Positions 13,664 to 44,300 of a stretch of 64,000 bases of DNA are shown one piece after another. The notes below the pieces were generated by a model. The model was not told the origin of the DNA, ran no database searches, and was given only the letters and a program-made list of their open reading frames with translations. Made by a program: the position numbers and the translations under genes. Numbering within the stretch: the stretch's first letter is position 1; each line of letters opens with the position of its first letter. Source of the DNA: Caprella mutica (lineage: Eukaryota > Arthropoda > Malacostraca > Amphipoda > Caprellidae); the NCBI GenBank assembly GCA_947561585.1, contig CANNZV010002539.1:30142-94141 (forward strand), in the 5' to 3' direction.

Positions 13664-13871
13664 CAGTGGTTCTTAAAGTATTTTTCTCGCACACCCTCTC
13701 TTGCATTCCCTGAACATGGAATTGCATTGAAATAGATTGAAAAGATACAATATATTCGGTTACTATGATGTGTGAATTTAAAATGAAAAACTAAGGAAAA
13801 TTAATGTTTTTACTTTATACATAATTTATAAACAATTTAGGCCCCAAATGGGGCCGGCCTGCTAATCACTG
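13664..13871. mobile_element. hAT-type MITE with 8-bp target-site duplication
   Basis: Flanked by CTTTATAG on both sides (13656-13663 and 13872-13879). Ends are CAGTGGTTCTTAAAG and CTGCTAATCACTG. An 8-bp duplication with CAG...CTG ends fits the hAT superfamily. Confidence 0.8.
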
Positions 13872-14087
13872 CTTTATAGTATTAGTAAACTCAATATACA
13901 CTTTTGAGGTGTAGATACACATACACACTCGATTCTCTGGGGTGTAGATACACACACTCCCTTATTTTCTAACGCTTGTTTGCATACATTCTCTCTGTGG
14001 CTGAAATTGTTTTCACGTTTCCTAATTTAGCAGGAAGGGGTTTGCCGTGATAGCGTTACTATTATTGCCAGTGGGTCAGTTGATTTA

Positions 14088-14266
14088 TAGGAAAGTTTCT
14101 AGTTATTGGACAATGCCACATTTCCGATCATGTAACTAAAGTAGATAATAATTGTAATCTAACTCTCGAACCAATGAAAAAAGTAAGTTAAGTATTGAGT
14201 AATAGTAAATAATTTTTTTATATGATCGAGAATGTGGATCTGTCCAATAATTCGTAACTAACCCTA
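14088..14266. mobile_element. Foldback MITE copy
   Basis: TAGGAAAGTTTCTAGTTATT to CCAATAATTCGTAACTAACCCT. Confidence 0.82.
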
Positions 14267-14797
14267 TAACCATCAGCACTCACTACTGCAAAGATAAGGT
14301 TCGTTCCACTCCTTCGTACATGTCTTTGCTTTCTAGCATGTAGCTAATTCCTTGGTTTTACATGTTTCACGAGCGACACTATTGTTGAATTATATATTTT
14401 TTTAATTCTATTTATTTCCATTAAAAAGAAATATGATTTTATTAGTGTTCGAATATTTTATTTTCCAGTCCAAACGAAATAAAATTTCAGTTAAATGAAA
14501 ATGTAGTTTTAGGACTTATTTTTAAGTAAGAGAATTAATAATACTTACTTCTCACACAAGTTATTTTGGTGAGGAGTTTGCCATTTCATTAGGCACAGAG
14601 AGACATTACCTACCTGTCAATCATAGCCCCCCCCCCCCCCCGCTCCTCCTCCCCCCAGGGGGTCTTTTCCCCTAAGGGGGGCACTTGTTCTCGCCAACAC
14701 AAACAAAGCCTCTGGTGCCTATTGTACTTAGCTCTCTTAACCTTATTAGTGACACTCACTAGTAGGCACTAGTCACTCAGGCCTTTCCAATTGCACT

Positions 14798-14938
14798 AGG
14801 GTGATGTCAGAGTTATTGGACAGTTTCACATTTTCGATCATGTTAGAAAAAAATATATAATAATTAGTATTTACTCTTATTATTATTTTTTATATGATCG
14901 GAAATGTGGAACTGTCCAATAACTTGAAACTTACCCTA
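14798..14938. mobile_element. Foldback MITE copy
   Basis: AGGGTGATGTCAGAGTTATT to AATAACTTGAAACTTACCCT; good pairing of both arms. Confidence 0.88.
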
Positions 14939-16493
14939 TATGAATAACTAGTGCTATAAAAGTGATCAATATTGACCCACAGTGTTTTATTATATCCACA
15001 GTGCTGTGATTCAACCAAAGTAATTTGTAGAGGTTATTAAGATAAGTTCTTAACTTAATCTCCATTTCAGTTTTTGTGTATGTAACAAATAGCAACTAGA
15101 AACAGTGATTGTTACTTGCCGAGGAGGTGACTCTATCCGACTCATCGATTAGTGACTCACTCACACTGCCCACTGAGTCATAGAAAGTATAGTGTGAAAC
15201 AATAATGACAACATTTCTTTGTTTTTAGTAGTTGCTTTATATTTACTTGTATCTATCAATGAATATGAAGATGCGTTATTATATACCTTTCATCATCATC
15301 TATCTTCTCTCCTCTTCTCTCATTACTGAATTACTTCTCTCAGTCCCCTCTTTAAAGCCCATATAATCTTGGCTAGCGATGACTGTTTCCCTATGTCTTT
15401 GCATTGAATAGTGCTATTCCTATGGAGACTCTAAGTCACCTTAGTAACGTGTTTGTCAAACACGTGAGTTGCACCTAATTAATTGCCTCAATGTGACTTC
15501 ATTACAATCAAACATTTTTACTACGTTTCTCTGTGAAGTTGATGCACTCTGTGAATTTATTAGAGCTCGTGAACTATCTTTGTATCTAGGATACGTGATC
15601 CTTTTATCTGCTTCTAGCTGTAATTAAATAGACAAGAGTGTATCCTAGATATAAAACCGTCCATTTTGTTCTAACTGTAAATTAATAGAAGAAATTGTAT
15701 CCTAGACACTTAATCTTTCGTCTTGATCTAAAGAACGTACCCGTGAAGTTAATGTTACAGTTGACTCGTTTCGTAAAATTACAAGTAAATTGCAAATTAT
15801 TATAGTGACCCCTTTTCGTATGAGTAAAAGAACTATAAACACTGCAAGGTAATTACTAATTACTACACAGGTATAGCACCTTAAATCAAAAGAAGAGGCC
15901 TTAATTTCCTTTTTCAATCCCACCGCTTAACCCTATTTACACAGCATACATGGTTGCCCTCACTCACCATAGCTCTAAGTGTGTCAGAACTACACACTGT
16001 GGTATGTGTGTACAATTGGCATTGTATTGGGCTATGTGTGTTATGTGCTGCTGTACCGTATCGACAGATGCTATTACTGTCAGATACAATTACTTTACAG
16101 TAGATACGAGTGTGTGACACTAGATACGTACACTCTAAAGCTCTAAACCAATCTCAATCACTACAAAGATTTAATGTAAAACACTGAAAAGTAAAGGGTC
16201 TGAAAGATTTCAAAGCATTTAATCACCTACTTAGAAATAGTCTCTAATATTTCAGATCTTTTTTTTACCGGCTGAGTGTTCTAACAGTGGGTAATGTGAT
16301 GTCAGTCATCTCTTCACTTTGCAGTAAAATTCCACGCTACTCAGAATACAGTCTCGCTTTAATGGTACAGCGTTACGCTACCCTCTTTCATATCCACATG
16401 ATGAAAAAATAACTTATTAGTGTTGTTTGTTCTATATTTATTCTTTTTGTTGAAAATGGTGATTGAATGTCTCTTTTAGTGAATAATTGATCT

Positions 16494-16577
16494 TTTCTTT
16501 CACTAAATGAATGATCTCTTCATTCACTAAATGAATGATCTCTTCATTCACTAAATGAATGATCTCTTCATTCACTT
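16494..16577. repeat. 21-bp tandem repeat, about 4 copies
   Basis: Unit CACTAAATGAATGATCTCTT plus one base (ATTCACTAAATGAATGATCTC). Confidence 0.85.
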
Positions 16578-17218
16578 AATTCTCTCTTCATATACTTCTA
16601 TGATCTTCATTGGTGAGCACTCGCTCACTAATCTCTACCAGCACACTTTAGAGAGTGAAATGGTTGTAGGCTATGAGAAAGTGAGAGTCTCACCCTAGAG
16701 GCTATGCTTGGAGCTCACTAACCAAACATCCTAACATGTTGTGTCAGGAAAAACAAACATCACCAACCCTCTGTTTGATACAAACATTTCCTAGGATATG
16801 GAGAAAGCTACATCCTACTTATTCTCACAGTCTTCCTTTTATTCATATGGTTTGAAGCCATTATATTTCGCTACAAGAAAACTTCAAAATAGTTTCGATA
16901 TATGAATAGACTTCTATTGTTATATATATTTATTTTGAATAATGAAGCTATTATTGTAGATATATTTTGCTTCTTAGAATAAAGAAGGTGCCTTCTTTAG
17001 TATATAAAAATAGGCCAATATTTCCCGAGGCTGTATCGGTCGTAAGCCAATTTTTCATTCATCAATCTGGCCATTTTGTTGCGCTAGTGTATCTTCCCGT
17101 GAATAATATCTCTCCGATAATTGTCTATTGGTAATCATTATTTATGGAGAATCTTGCGGTTCCATAAATTATTATGAAGATAACAGTAGTGACCAATTTG
17201 CTATTAGAGGGCTTGGTC

Positions 17219-17535
17219 AGGGTAAGTTACGAATTATCGAACGGTTTCACATTTCCGACCATAAATAAAATACAGTGTAACATTTCAACTAGATAGTTTA
17301 ATTGGTATACATGATACCTACATGTATCATGGATACCAAGAAAGATCTGAATAAAATGTTACACTACATATCTTAATCTTATATGATCGTTGACTGACTG
17401 CTTCTTCCAGTCCCTTGTATTTAATTTCCTTCTGACGTCAGCGATATGGCCTTTGGTTCCGAAGCAGACGTTAAACCCCCTAATAAATTATATGATCGTT
17501 AATGTGGAACCATTCTATAACTCGTAACTTAGCCT
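17219..17535. mobile_element. Foldback MITE copy (interrupted by a SINE-like insert)
   Basis: Left arm GGGTAAGTTACGAATTATCG, central palindrome around ATGATACCTACATGTATCAT, right arm ending AACTCGTAACTTAGCCTA. The right arm is split by the 17392-17487 insertion. Confidence 0.85.
17392..17487 (+). mobile_element. 96-bp SINE-like insertion inside a MITE, 13-bp target duplication
   Basis: Both sides carry TTATATGATCGTT (17379-17391 and 17488-17500), and the interrupted MITE arm resumes exactly after it. The insert ends GACGTTAAACCCCCTAATAAA. A GCGTTAAAC-type 3' region is common in invertebrate tRNA-derived SINEs; the 5' tRNA part is absent, so the copy is probably 5'-truncated. Confidence 0.75.
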
Positions 17536-17741
17536 ATCTTTCATGTGGTGACCGCATCACTCAATGAATTCTCCAGCACTATGATGAAGGAGAGAGTGCT
17601 ATATCGGGGTCAATTTAGAGCGTATTCTACGTGCGTACAACTTTCTCTGTCGTAGCTACAGTACGCCGCTAATCATTGAAAGTAACTAGTAGGTCTATGT
17701 GGAACTGTGTTAAAGGGGCTGATTGGCATTCTCTAGAACAC

Positions 17742-17835
17742 CTTTACTTCGGTATGGTACACAGTATGTGGTACAGTGTCCATACTTATACTAGCGACTC
17801 TGACGTCAAAATGACACTAATGGGACACTTTTTTC
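17742..17835. repeat. Dispersed repeat, copy 1
   Basis: GGTACACAGTATGTGGTACA, GTGTCCATACTTATACTAGC, and AATGACACTAATGGGACA. Shared with 26793-26876. Confidence 0.7.
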
Positions 17836-18108
17836 AAGTGAATTATTATTATTAAGTCATTTTTAGGTCAAATGGTTTTGTTACAGGATATAGAAATGCG
17901 TTATGCTAATTCATAATCAATGTTTTTAATGTTCAAGCTAAGTCTTCTTTCTATTTCTTTCTTACCCTTCAATACGTTCTTATTATAAATCCTTTTTCTT
18001 TTATTTACTCTGTGTCCGTGTGCCATGTCCGTCTCTTCTAATACTAATCAATGGAAATACTTTCCCCAGCTCTTCTTACTCCCATTACGCCGCTGCCTCT
18101 TAATTAGA

Positions 18109-18185
18109 TACGCCCCCCCCCCCTTCACATACCCCCTCTCCCCCTTCACATACCCCCTCTCCCCCTTCATATGCCCCGAACCCCC
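18109..18185. repeat. C-rich 18-20-bp repeat
   Basis: CCCCTTCACATACCCCCTCT about three times. Confidence 0.8.
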
Positions 18186-18555
18186 CACCTCCGATGCTTT
18201 AAGATTTTTGTTTTTTTGTTCATTGGGAGGAGATTTTTTGTCGTTCGTATCAGTACTGTTGGTTACCGTATAGTTCGTTCTGAAGTGAAATGATGTTATT
18301 TCTTTTATTGGCTGAATTGAGATTTATTTAAATTAGTCATGTAATAAAATTTTGCACTATTTATTTCTAATTGTTTGGAATGAATTTCAATATAATTTCA
18401 GTTTGTTCATAGATGTGTTTATTATTTTAACCACATTAAAACGATTCCATTTTATCAAACTTACTTCAAATTAATTCATGTATATAATTTTTCAATTCTT
18501 ATTTTAATGGAAAATTATTGTGACATTCTCTAACGTTGTTTATTTTTTTCAGCAC

Positions 18556-36444
<17,889 letters not shown>

Positions 36445-39400
36445 GGACACCAGGGAGATGGTGGCGGCATGAAAGCTACCACCACAGCGAACATGACACT
36501 ACAATTTATAATTTGCTCAGTAGTCTAATATGTAAAATAATCTTCGCAGCAAGGCGAACCCCTCTGACTATTCCCTATTGTACTATCTAAGGTCTTTATT
36601 CTCCATTTTCATCCTCTCTATCTTTATCAGGAGCTGTTCTATTGTTTTAGATTGTTGTACTCGTAGAGCTCTAATAAATATTACAGTGGAGAGAAAACTA
36701 TTTCCTGGGAGAGGAGCAGGCAGCGTCAGTGCTTTCACCCTTCCTGTCACAAATCAAAATGGCGTGACTATGTCGTCACAAACTCACTCCCCTAATCACG
36801 GAGCTGGCAGGCAGCTGATTGATACCCTCGTAAATTATTGAAACCCTCTTTTATAGACTTGTTATGTCAGTTTTTCTATCTTTAACTTAAGGACTAGTTA
36901 ACTATTAATAATCAAGATATTTAAATCAACCCACGCGTTCAATGTCCTTTGCTAGTCTTGTGTTTTTTTTCCGATAATGATAGGTTATTGGTTAGACAGA
37001 GCATTTCTTTTGATGAAATTTCTTCTACCTAGGTTCATAATGACAAATCATGGAAGTATTAAAGAAAAGTTATTAGTTTTAGTGTTAGCTACCTAGGCAG
37101 TGTCTAGGTTAGTTTCGTGTAAGATCGTTTTATAAATGATTGATGTTCAACGAACAATATGTACAGTAAAGAGTTAGTTAAGGAAATCTCTTCAATGATA
37201 CCATAGCCTAGCGAAAGAATCTCTACTTTTTTTTGGTAGCTACTCAGTTATCATATATGTATATATATATAAATTTTTATTACTTTTCTATGTCACAAAT
37301 TAATGTCTAAGAAGCTGTCTTTAGTTATTATTGTAATTTTTAAATGAGTTTATAGATTTTTTTTAGTTAAGACAGACTTGCACGATGTACATTGTCTCCA
37401 AATTGAACCCCTCGATACCTCATCTATCTAGCATTGTGGTAACTATATACTTTGGTCAGTATTCCAGCATATATCTATTTCGTAGTGAGGTCAAATAGTT
37501 GAATCACGTGATGGCCTATCCACTCTCTATCTACATTTCATTAACAGGCTTGGAGACATTGCTAACCTTGTGCAGCTTCTATCCGAAGTCACTTGTTCTT
37601 TTTTTCACTTCTTGGCAGCTTTTTAACAACCTAACTAACTCTTTTTGATGCAAGTGCCATTGCTTCTGAAAATAACATCATAATACTCCTTAGTTCTAAC
37701 TCCTTCTCTAATATTATGTTAGCTTTAGTTTAGTTTCTAACTTGCTCTGCTTAAGCTAACCCTCGGCTCTTCAATACTCCTAACCCTTTAAAATCTTCAA
37801 CACCGTAAAGCTCAAAGATAGTCTCAAATGCTTCTGTTTATAGCGCACCATCTTATAGGAGGTTTGTAGATAGCTACTCTTCATTTGTACAGAAAACCTT
37901 TTTTTTATCTCAACCAAAGATTTCGCCACTTCATTTTCAGTATTTCGAGTAGATATTCTTTCCGATGAGTCTGCAAAATAATGTTAAAGACTGAGCATAA
38001 TATAATTAAGCCACGGTAAATCAAATGACAAACTTTAAAATTTTCGGTACTGGTGAATGTGGCTGCTTTTAATATTGTTATTCAGCCCAGAACGAAATTT
38101 TTGATTGTTGAAATCCTCCCATTTTGACGCCTTGATGATTTCTTTCGGAAGCAATGATCAAAGTAATGTTAGAAGAAATATTGTAACTATTTATATTTAG
38201 GAATATGATGTAGAGTTATAATATATCGATGTAGTACATAATAGCACTCAATTTTCTGTTACGTTCTTAGTGTATGTACATGATGATGTTTTAGATTGAT
38301 TTCCTGTATATTTTTTAATCATTTTTCGATGTGATAGCTTAAAAGATTTGACAATACATTAATATGTCTTCCTGGTAGAGATTGGTTAGGTAGGCAATTG
38401 TTCACTGCTTATACTTTCCGTGAGGCGCACATTTGATAAGTTTATAGGCTAGCACAACTGAGTCAAGGGGCTACTACCCAATTGACGAGCAGCTCCCTAT
38501 CATCGAACACTTTGAGTGTAGCTATTGTTTGTAAGTGTGAACGTTGACTTTGCGATAAATCTAGATTTGTCTTTCATTCTGAGAAATTACTCATGATATT
38601 ATGTCACAAAATAATAAACTCTTTTCTTTATAATTATTATTAGAATTCAAATTTCTATTTATGTTATTTTTACTTGTGTGTTTCTCTTTGTTTTTGATTA
38701 AAATAGCTGCGTCTATTTTTATGATTTAGAACATGTAATTTTTATTGTAACCTTGTTAATCAATTTTTACTTAGATCTGATTATATTTATATAGACGATG
38801 AATAATGTTGATAATAAATTGAAGTGGTTTATTTAATAACCACAACTGAAAACTGATTTCTTACTTTATCGACATGTTCTTTAATTTAAAAAAGCATCAG
38901 TTTCAGTTGTAGTCATTAAATAGGTACTTATTATAGAATCAAAATAGCCATCATGTTTTTTCTAATCAGGTGGAACTGCAAGAGATTTTAAGCTAAAGAT
39001 CAAAGTTACAGAATGATTTTTGTGTTATTATTGTGGTACATACTTGTACAAATATGCCCTATCTTTATGCTGTATTATAATGAATAAAGAAATAGAACAT
39101 AAAGACTACTCTTTACCCTATAGTGCCTCTCTAAAAATGTATGTCCATCCCCGGACAAGTAGAACATTATTATATCGGTAATATTCTAAACTGGAAAACA
39201 ACCTAGTGTTAAATAATGTTCTTTAACCCTTGAAAAACCTGTATTATATGGGAATGTCTCATAATTTGACACAACCGTGTTCGGAAACTTGGTTTTAACA
39301 CATGTTATGATCCTATCTGACCCTAAAAATATCTAAAATACTGCATCAATGATTTAATTCCAAGGACTGGAATCTTGATATGGGAATTGATACAAATGAT

Positions 39401-41147
39401 TGATGAAATCCTTTACTCTTCTAACGATTGATCAATGGTTCCTAAGATTCCAAATATACAATATTAGTACCATAGTAAATAAATAGAGAAGTATGCTAAG
39501 TTTCGAATTCATTGACGGTGAACTTGATCCGTTCTTCTGAAACGATGTAAACAAATGACGTCACACAGAGTACTGTCAAATATTATTAGTATTTTTTGTT
39601 GAATATTGTAAGTGAAACGAGTGTAAAACATAACATTATTTTCCATGAAATGCACATTTAACAGAATAATAACACTTTTTTTATTTTAAAATAAATGGAG
39701 AATATTCTGTGTGACGTCATTCACAATATTTTCGGATGTTCCAATATTGTACTTGGTATACTTCTATATATATTTACTATGATCAGTACTATTTAGTAGA
39801 TAGATCATGCTGCCAGTACAGTTAATGGAGTAGGTTCGGTGTGTTGATTGCTGCCAGAAGTACAATGTTACTTCATTACACCGTTTGGTAAGAGTTTCCT
39901 TCGAATAACAATTTACACATATTAAATTGATAACAATTTTCAGCTAGTGGACATTGAAGATCAACATGAAAAATTAAGAATAAGATATTTTAGTTAAATA
40001 AAATAAGGGGGAAATTTAAATTAAATTATCAAATTGCTCTAGAAGTTGACTTATGGTTTATCTTGCCTCATATAAGTAGTTATTTTTATAGAATTTATAC
40101 TGATGGTGTTAATCTTATACATCTAATAGATAAAAAGGAATTCTACTTATATTTTGATGATGAATATTGTCATCAATAGCTAGGTACACGTAAGATTCTA
40201 ATATCAAATTTATGTAAGAGAGAGTTCATTTAGAAAAATGGTATCCAACAATTGGTCAGAAAATTCATGGTTGAGTCCAGGTTCTCATCCGTATATTTTA
40301 CTATACAATTTCACGAATCCTAAAATAAGGAAATTATCTTGAATTTAAATCTTTTCAATTAAATAATTAACGTAGCTGTTATGATTTAAAATCAATAAAG
40401 GTTTTCAACTTCAACTCTTTCTAGGAAGGTAGGGCAGAAATGACATTGAGTGAGTAAAACTTATTGGTATAATTACTGCTATTCATACTTCTTTACAACT
40501 GTATTTATTGTCAAAATGGGTAAAAAAATAAGTTGAAAAACACACCGCTATCTACTGGTTTGTTTCAAACTACAAGTATTTAAAGTATACCTATTATTTA
40601 TTTTAACGATTTAAAGCAAACTATTTCTTTCATTTCGACACGAAAATTTTTTAACTAACTTATTTTTTTTTACATAGATGTCACTATTGTCTGGATATTT
40701 AACCCTTTCGCACCGAAGGCCTCCTCCACGCTGAATAAAAAATTTAATCTGTAGAACTAAGGTTATATAATAATTAATAGAAAATAAATTGCTCCAAGTA
40801 TTCTTTTCGTAATTAATAATACAACAAATATTGACAATCAACCGTCAATTTCTAATAAATTAAACAGAAGAACAATTGATTATCTCGTATTGTCGTATAA
40901 TTAATTAGGTACCTAAATGTTTTTTAGAGTAATGGTAGGTATTTAGTCCTTTTTTCAGCTTAAAAATTCGAAGGGTTGTGCAAAACTTCCTGAACAACTT
41001 AAATTATATATTACAATATAGAACCAAATTTGAAACAGTAACCTTAATTTCAATGTATAGAGAATTAAAAAAAGTAGAGTGGAGGAGACCTTTGATGTTA
41101 AGAGTAGGATAACTATATCAGAAAAAATACATAATTTCCAATCCAAT
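36445..41147 (+). other. Rbfox 3' UTR and gap between convergent genes
   Basis: There is no convincing coding exon on either strand. The first AATAAA after the Rbfox stop is at 36673; others are at about 38610 and 39083, so a long 3' UTR is possible but cannot be proven. The stretch contains one foldback element (39487-39765) and otherwise plain AT-rich sequence. The GPCR gene ends at 41148 on the other strand, so the two genes are tail to tail. Confidence 0.6.
39487..39765. mobile_element. Foldback element in the intergenic gap
   Basis: Outer ends AGAAGTATGCTAAGT and ACTTGGTATACTTCT; inner arms AATGACGTCACACAGAG and TCTGTGTGACGTCATT. No coding frame. Confidence 0.65.
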
Positions 41148-41387
41148 TCATTCCGTCACATCGACGTTAGTTTCTTTTCTCGTTATCTTATCAGTACTCT
41201 GCCCTTTGCTAGGAGATGTTTTAGAGGTACTGTTGCGGCAGGAGAGAAACTTCGCATTGGCGGTCTCAGCGGCACGATTGCTCCCGACTAGAGAGCAGCA
41301 CCGTAAGGCCGTTAGATGCCAGAGTCGCGACATAGCAACTCGTATGTCCCTCAGACCTACAACGTAGATGAACGTGTCTGCAAATAC
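41148..41387 (-). CDS. GPCR exon 8 (TM7 end, helix 8, cytoplasmic tail)
   Basis: It encodes VFADTFIYVVGLRDIRVAM, a CC pair typical of palmitoylation after helix 8, and a Ser/Thr/Lys-rich tail ending VDVTE before TGA (41150-41148). Acceptor TTTTCAG. Confidence 0.92.
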   Translation of the reverse strand, partial: VFADTFIYVVGLRDIRVAMSRLWHLTALRCCSLVGSNRAAETANAKFLSCRNSTSKTSPSKGQSTDKITRKETNVDVTE

Positions 41388-44300
41388 CTGAAAATAGATA
41401 TGTACAGTGGAACTCCTGTAAAGTGAAACATCCTGTATAGTAGACTCCAGAATAGCAAACTTATCTCTATAGTATAGTTTCTAAGAATCTCTATACAGGG
41501 TGACCCACAAAAAAGTGTACCCAACTTCTACCAGTGCAACTCCTCTATAATGAAGTCATGTATAGTGAACTGTTCTCATTTTTTATAGTTCTTAGAAAAT
41601 GAAAAAATCATGTATAAAGAATTTATTTTAAAAAAATTGTATAGTCAGCCATGAAAAGGTCAGTTTTCTATTCATCGCTCAAATCCTCTATAGTAGAGTA
41701 ACTCTCTATATTGAACTAGTTGAAGTTCACTATAGAGGAGTTCTACTACAAATGACAAAAAATGGTGTTTCAACTCTCTGACCAATACAGATCGAGATGA
41801 GAGTGACGTCACAGTTTACGAACGCGTTTTGATTGGATAATAAGTATTCAATAATTAGTATGACAATCGTAGCAAATCTACTGGATAATCACCCTTATGA
41901 CTTCTAGATAAAATGCTAATTTCAACTTCACGACATCAGTTCATAATATTGTCTATATTTTGTGCATATATCGCTATTAACATGTTTGGATATTAATGGA
42001 TCTTATGTAGTCCTCAGAGTTTGTTTTATTAACTATATTACTTGTGAATTGATATCAAATACCTAATGCCTAATTAATTAAATCCAATTCATTAAATTAA
42101 ATATCAAAATACCCTCAATTTCAGTGACTGTACTGAACAGATTAATTCAATTAACTCCTAAGAAGAACTGTCTGCTCTGTTGGGTAATCCTACTGTCCAA
42201 ATTACGTGGTGAGAGTAGAAACCCCGATAAGAACATAACCCCCTTACCAATCGAATTATTTACCATGTGGCTGTTTATAGGCAATAAATCATAAGAATGG
42301 GTAGGCAAGCTTGTCGATATTGAGTAAACAGTAAACGGAGCGGTGAGTGATATGGGATGTGAAGGTAGAGGGGAATGTGAAGGTGGAGGGGAATGTGGAG
42401 GTAGAGGGGAATGTGAATGTAGAGGGGAATGTGAAGTTAGAGGGGAATGTGAAGTTAGAGGGGAATGTGAAGGTAGAGAGGAATATAGTCTGCAATGTGA
42501 GACAAGAACTATTTATTCCTGAAATATTCCAGTAATATCCCAGGAATAAATGTTTCTTTCCTGGTAAATCCAATAAACTGCAGTACCACATCACTAACCT
42601 TTAAGATGAAGATCATATAGTTTGAAGTGAAAAGAGCCAGTTGGATGTACTTCGGTTCGAGAGATTTAATCAAACACTCTTTGCAAACTAGGAGGTAGGT
42701 GAGAGCTGCGGGGAACCAACCGATGATGAAAGTACCCACTATCAGGGCTGAGGTGATCACTGTCTGCAAATAAAACACTTCGGTCAGAATAGAATGTCTT
42801 CACCCATTCGCTTTTGACCGCTACTCTATAGAACCAATTTGAAATTTAAACATGAGAATCAGCAGATAAATTCATATATACCCAAAAAAAATCATTCTTT
42901 TCAAATTTGAATGATCGTATCGAAAACTTAAAGGTTTAATACTACTTACCATATGTGACAGTAGGTATTCAAACCACTCCCAATCAGTTAGTTCCCGGTG
43001 TACTAACCAAACTTTTATGGGCCGTACACACGTAGGTTTTTAAGTCTTTCCACCAGACAATTTACTAAGGTCCTCCTACTTTTGAATGATATAAGAAAAC
43101 ACGATATAATCAATTAATATTTATTTTGGATGAATATCCATGATACCTGCAGGTATCATGGATACCATCTAAAATTTATCAATAATTATATAGTTTTTTC
43201 TTATTTAATTCAAAAGTCTGGTGGGAACACTTAAAAAACCCTGTGTGTACAGCCCTTTACACTTCTGCGTTAACTTTCCTCACCTTTAGACTGCGCTGAA
43301 GCTGTGTACGCTGCTCAGGTGTGACCATGGTCTGCGCCCTGTTCTTCAGTAGCTTGAAGATGCGCCAGTACACCATCACGAGGATGAGGGTCGGGGCCAT
43401 GATCACAGAGCACCAAACAACTCGGAACTGAACAGATATTGAAAGGAAAAATAAATTAAAAGTGATTGATGGAAAAACTTCTAAGATGAAAGTCAAATAT
43501 TTATTTCTTAATCTACGGTGAAGACTCTGAATATTTCATTTACAAAATATATCGTAAAAACTCCGTTTATTTTAATTATTATAATTTCAAACCCTACAAA
43601 CAATACTTTTTTCTGGAAGCTATAACTCATCAACTTATTATTGCAAGTAATGTAGTATGGAAAGTAAATGAAATAGGTCCAATAGATAATAAATGATTAA
43701 ACTGAAGATAAAATTATTAATATCCTATTTACAATAAACGCTTTGAGTTAAAATAGACATAAAGAAACTCTTCAAATAGATCACTTATTCTTTCTACAGT
43801 CATTTGTCTCATGCCTGCATTTAATTTATCTAATTGATATAACTAATTATCTCGAGAAAAAAACTTTAGAAAATTGAACTGCTGATTAGTTAATTAAATT
43901 AGAAATAAATTAGAAGGACCGAATTGAAACACCATTTTAGGAGAATTTTGTTTTCCTGAATTGAAACTGTTTACAAAACTGTCAATTTTTTATTCATACC
44001 AAATAATGAATAATAAATTCAATGAATGATAAATTCAATGAATAATAAATTCAATGAATAATAAATTCAATGAATGATAAATTCAATGAAGGATAAATTC
44101 AATGAATGATAAATTCAAAGAATAATAAATTCAATGAATAATAAATTCAATGAATAATAAATTCAATGAATGATAAATTCAATGAATGATAAATTCAATG
44201 AATAATAAATTCAATGAATAATAAATTCAATGAATGATAAATTCAATGAATGATAAATTCAATGAAGGATAAATTCAAAGAATAATAAATTCAAAGAATA

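Larger units (their letters stand above)
1..18552. other. Non-coding 5' flank / first intron of Rbfox
   Basis: Apart from the candidate micro-exon at 2171-2203, I see no exon here. The open frames are short and either overlap MITEs or tandem repeats or lack family signals. The stretch holds about 16 copies of the foldback MITE family, a hAT-type element, a pogo-like element, several short tandem repeats and a 16-base C run near 14630, where base calling is unsafe. Confidence 0.6.

Noticed and set aside
14625..14680. C-run followed by a G/C hairpin (CCCCCAGGGGG, CCCCTAAGGGG)
   Set aside because: Homopolymer length is unreliable and no function can be supported.
40611..40841. - strand frame with RGGGLRCERVKYPDNSD
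   Set aside because: Short, AT-rich at both ends and not assignable; possibly a decayed repeat.
42289..42594. - strand frame with FPSTFTFPS repeats near GPCR exon 7
   Set aside because: It is the translation of the 18-bp intron repeat; exon 7 ends with a good donor at 42598.
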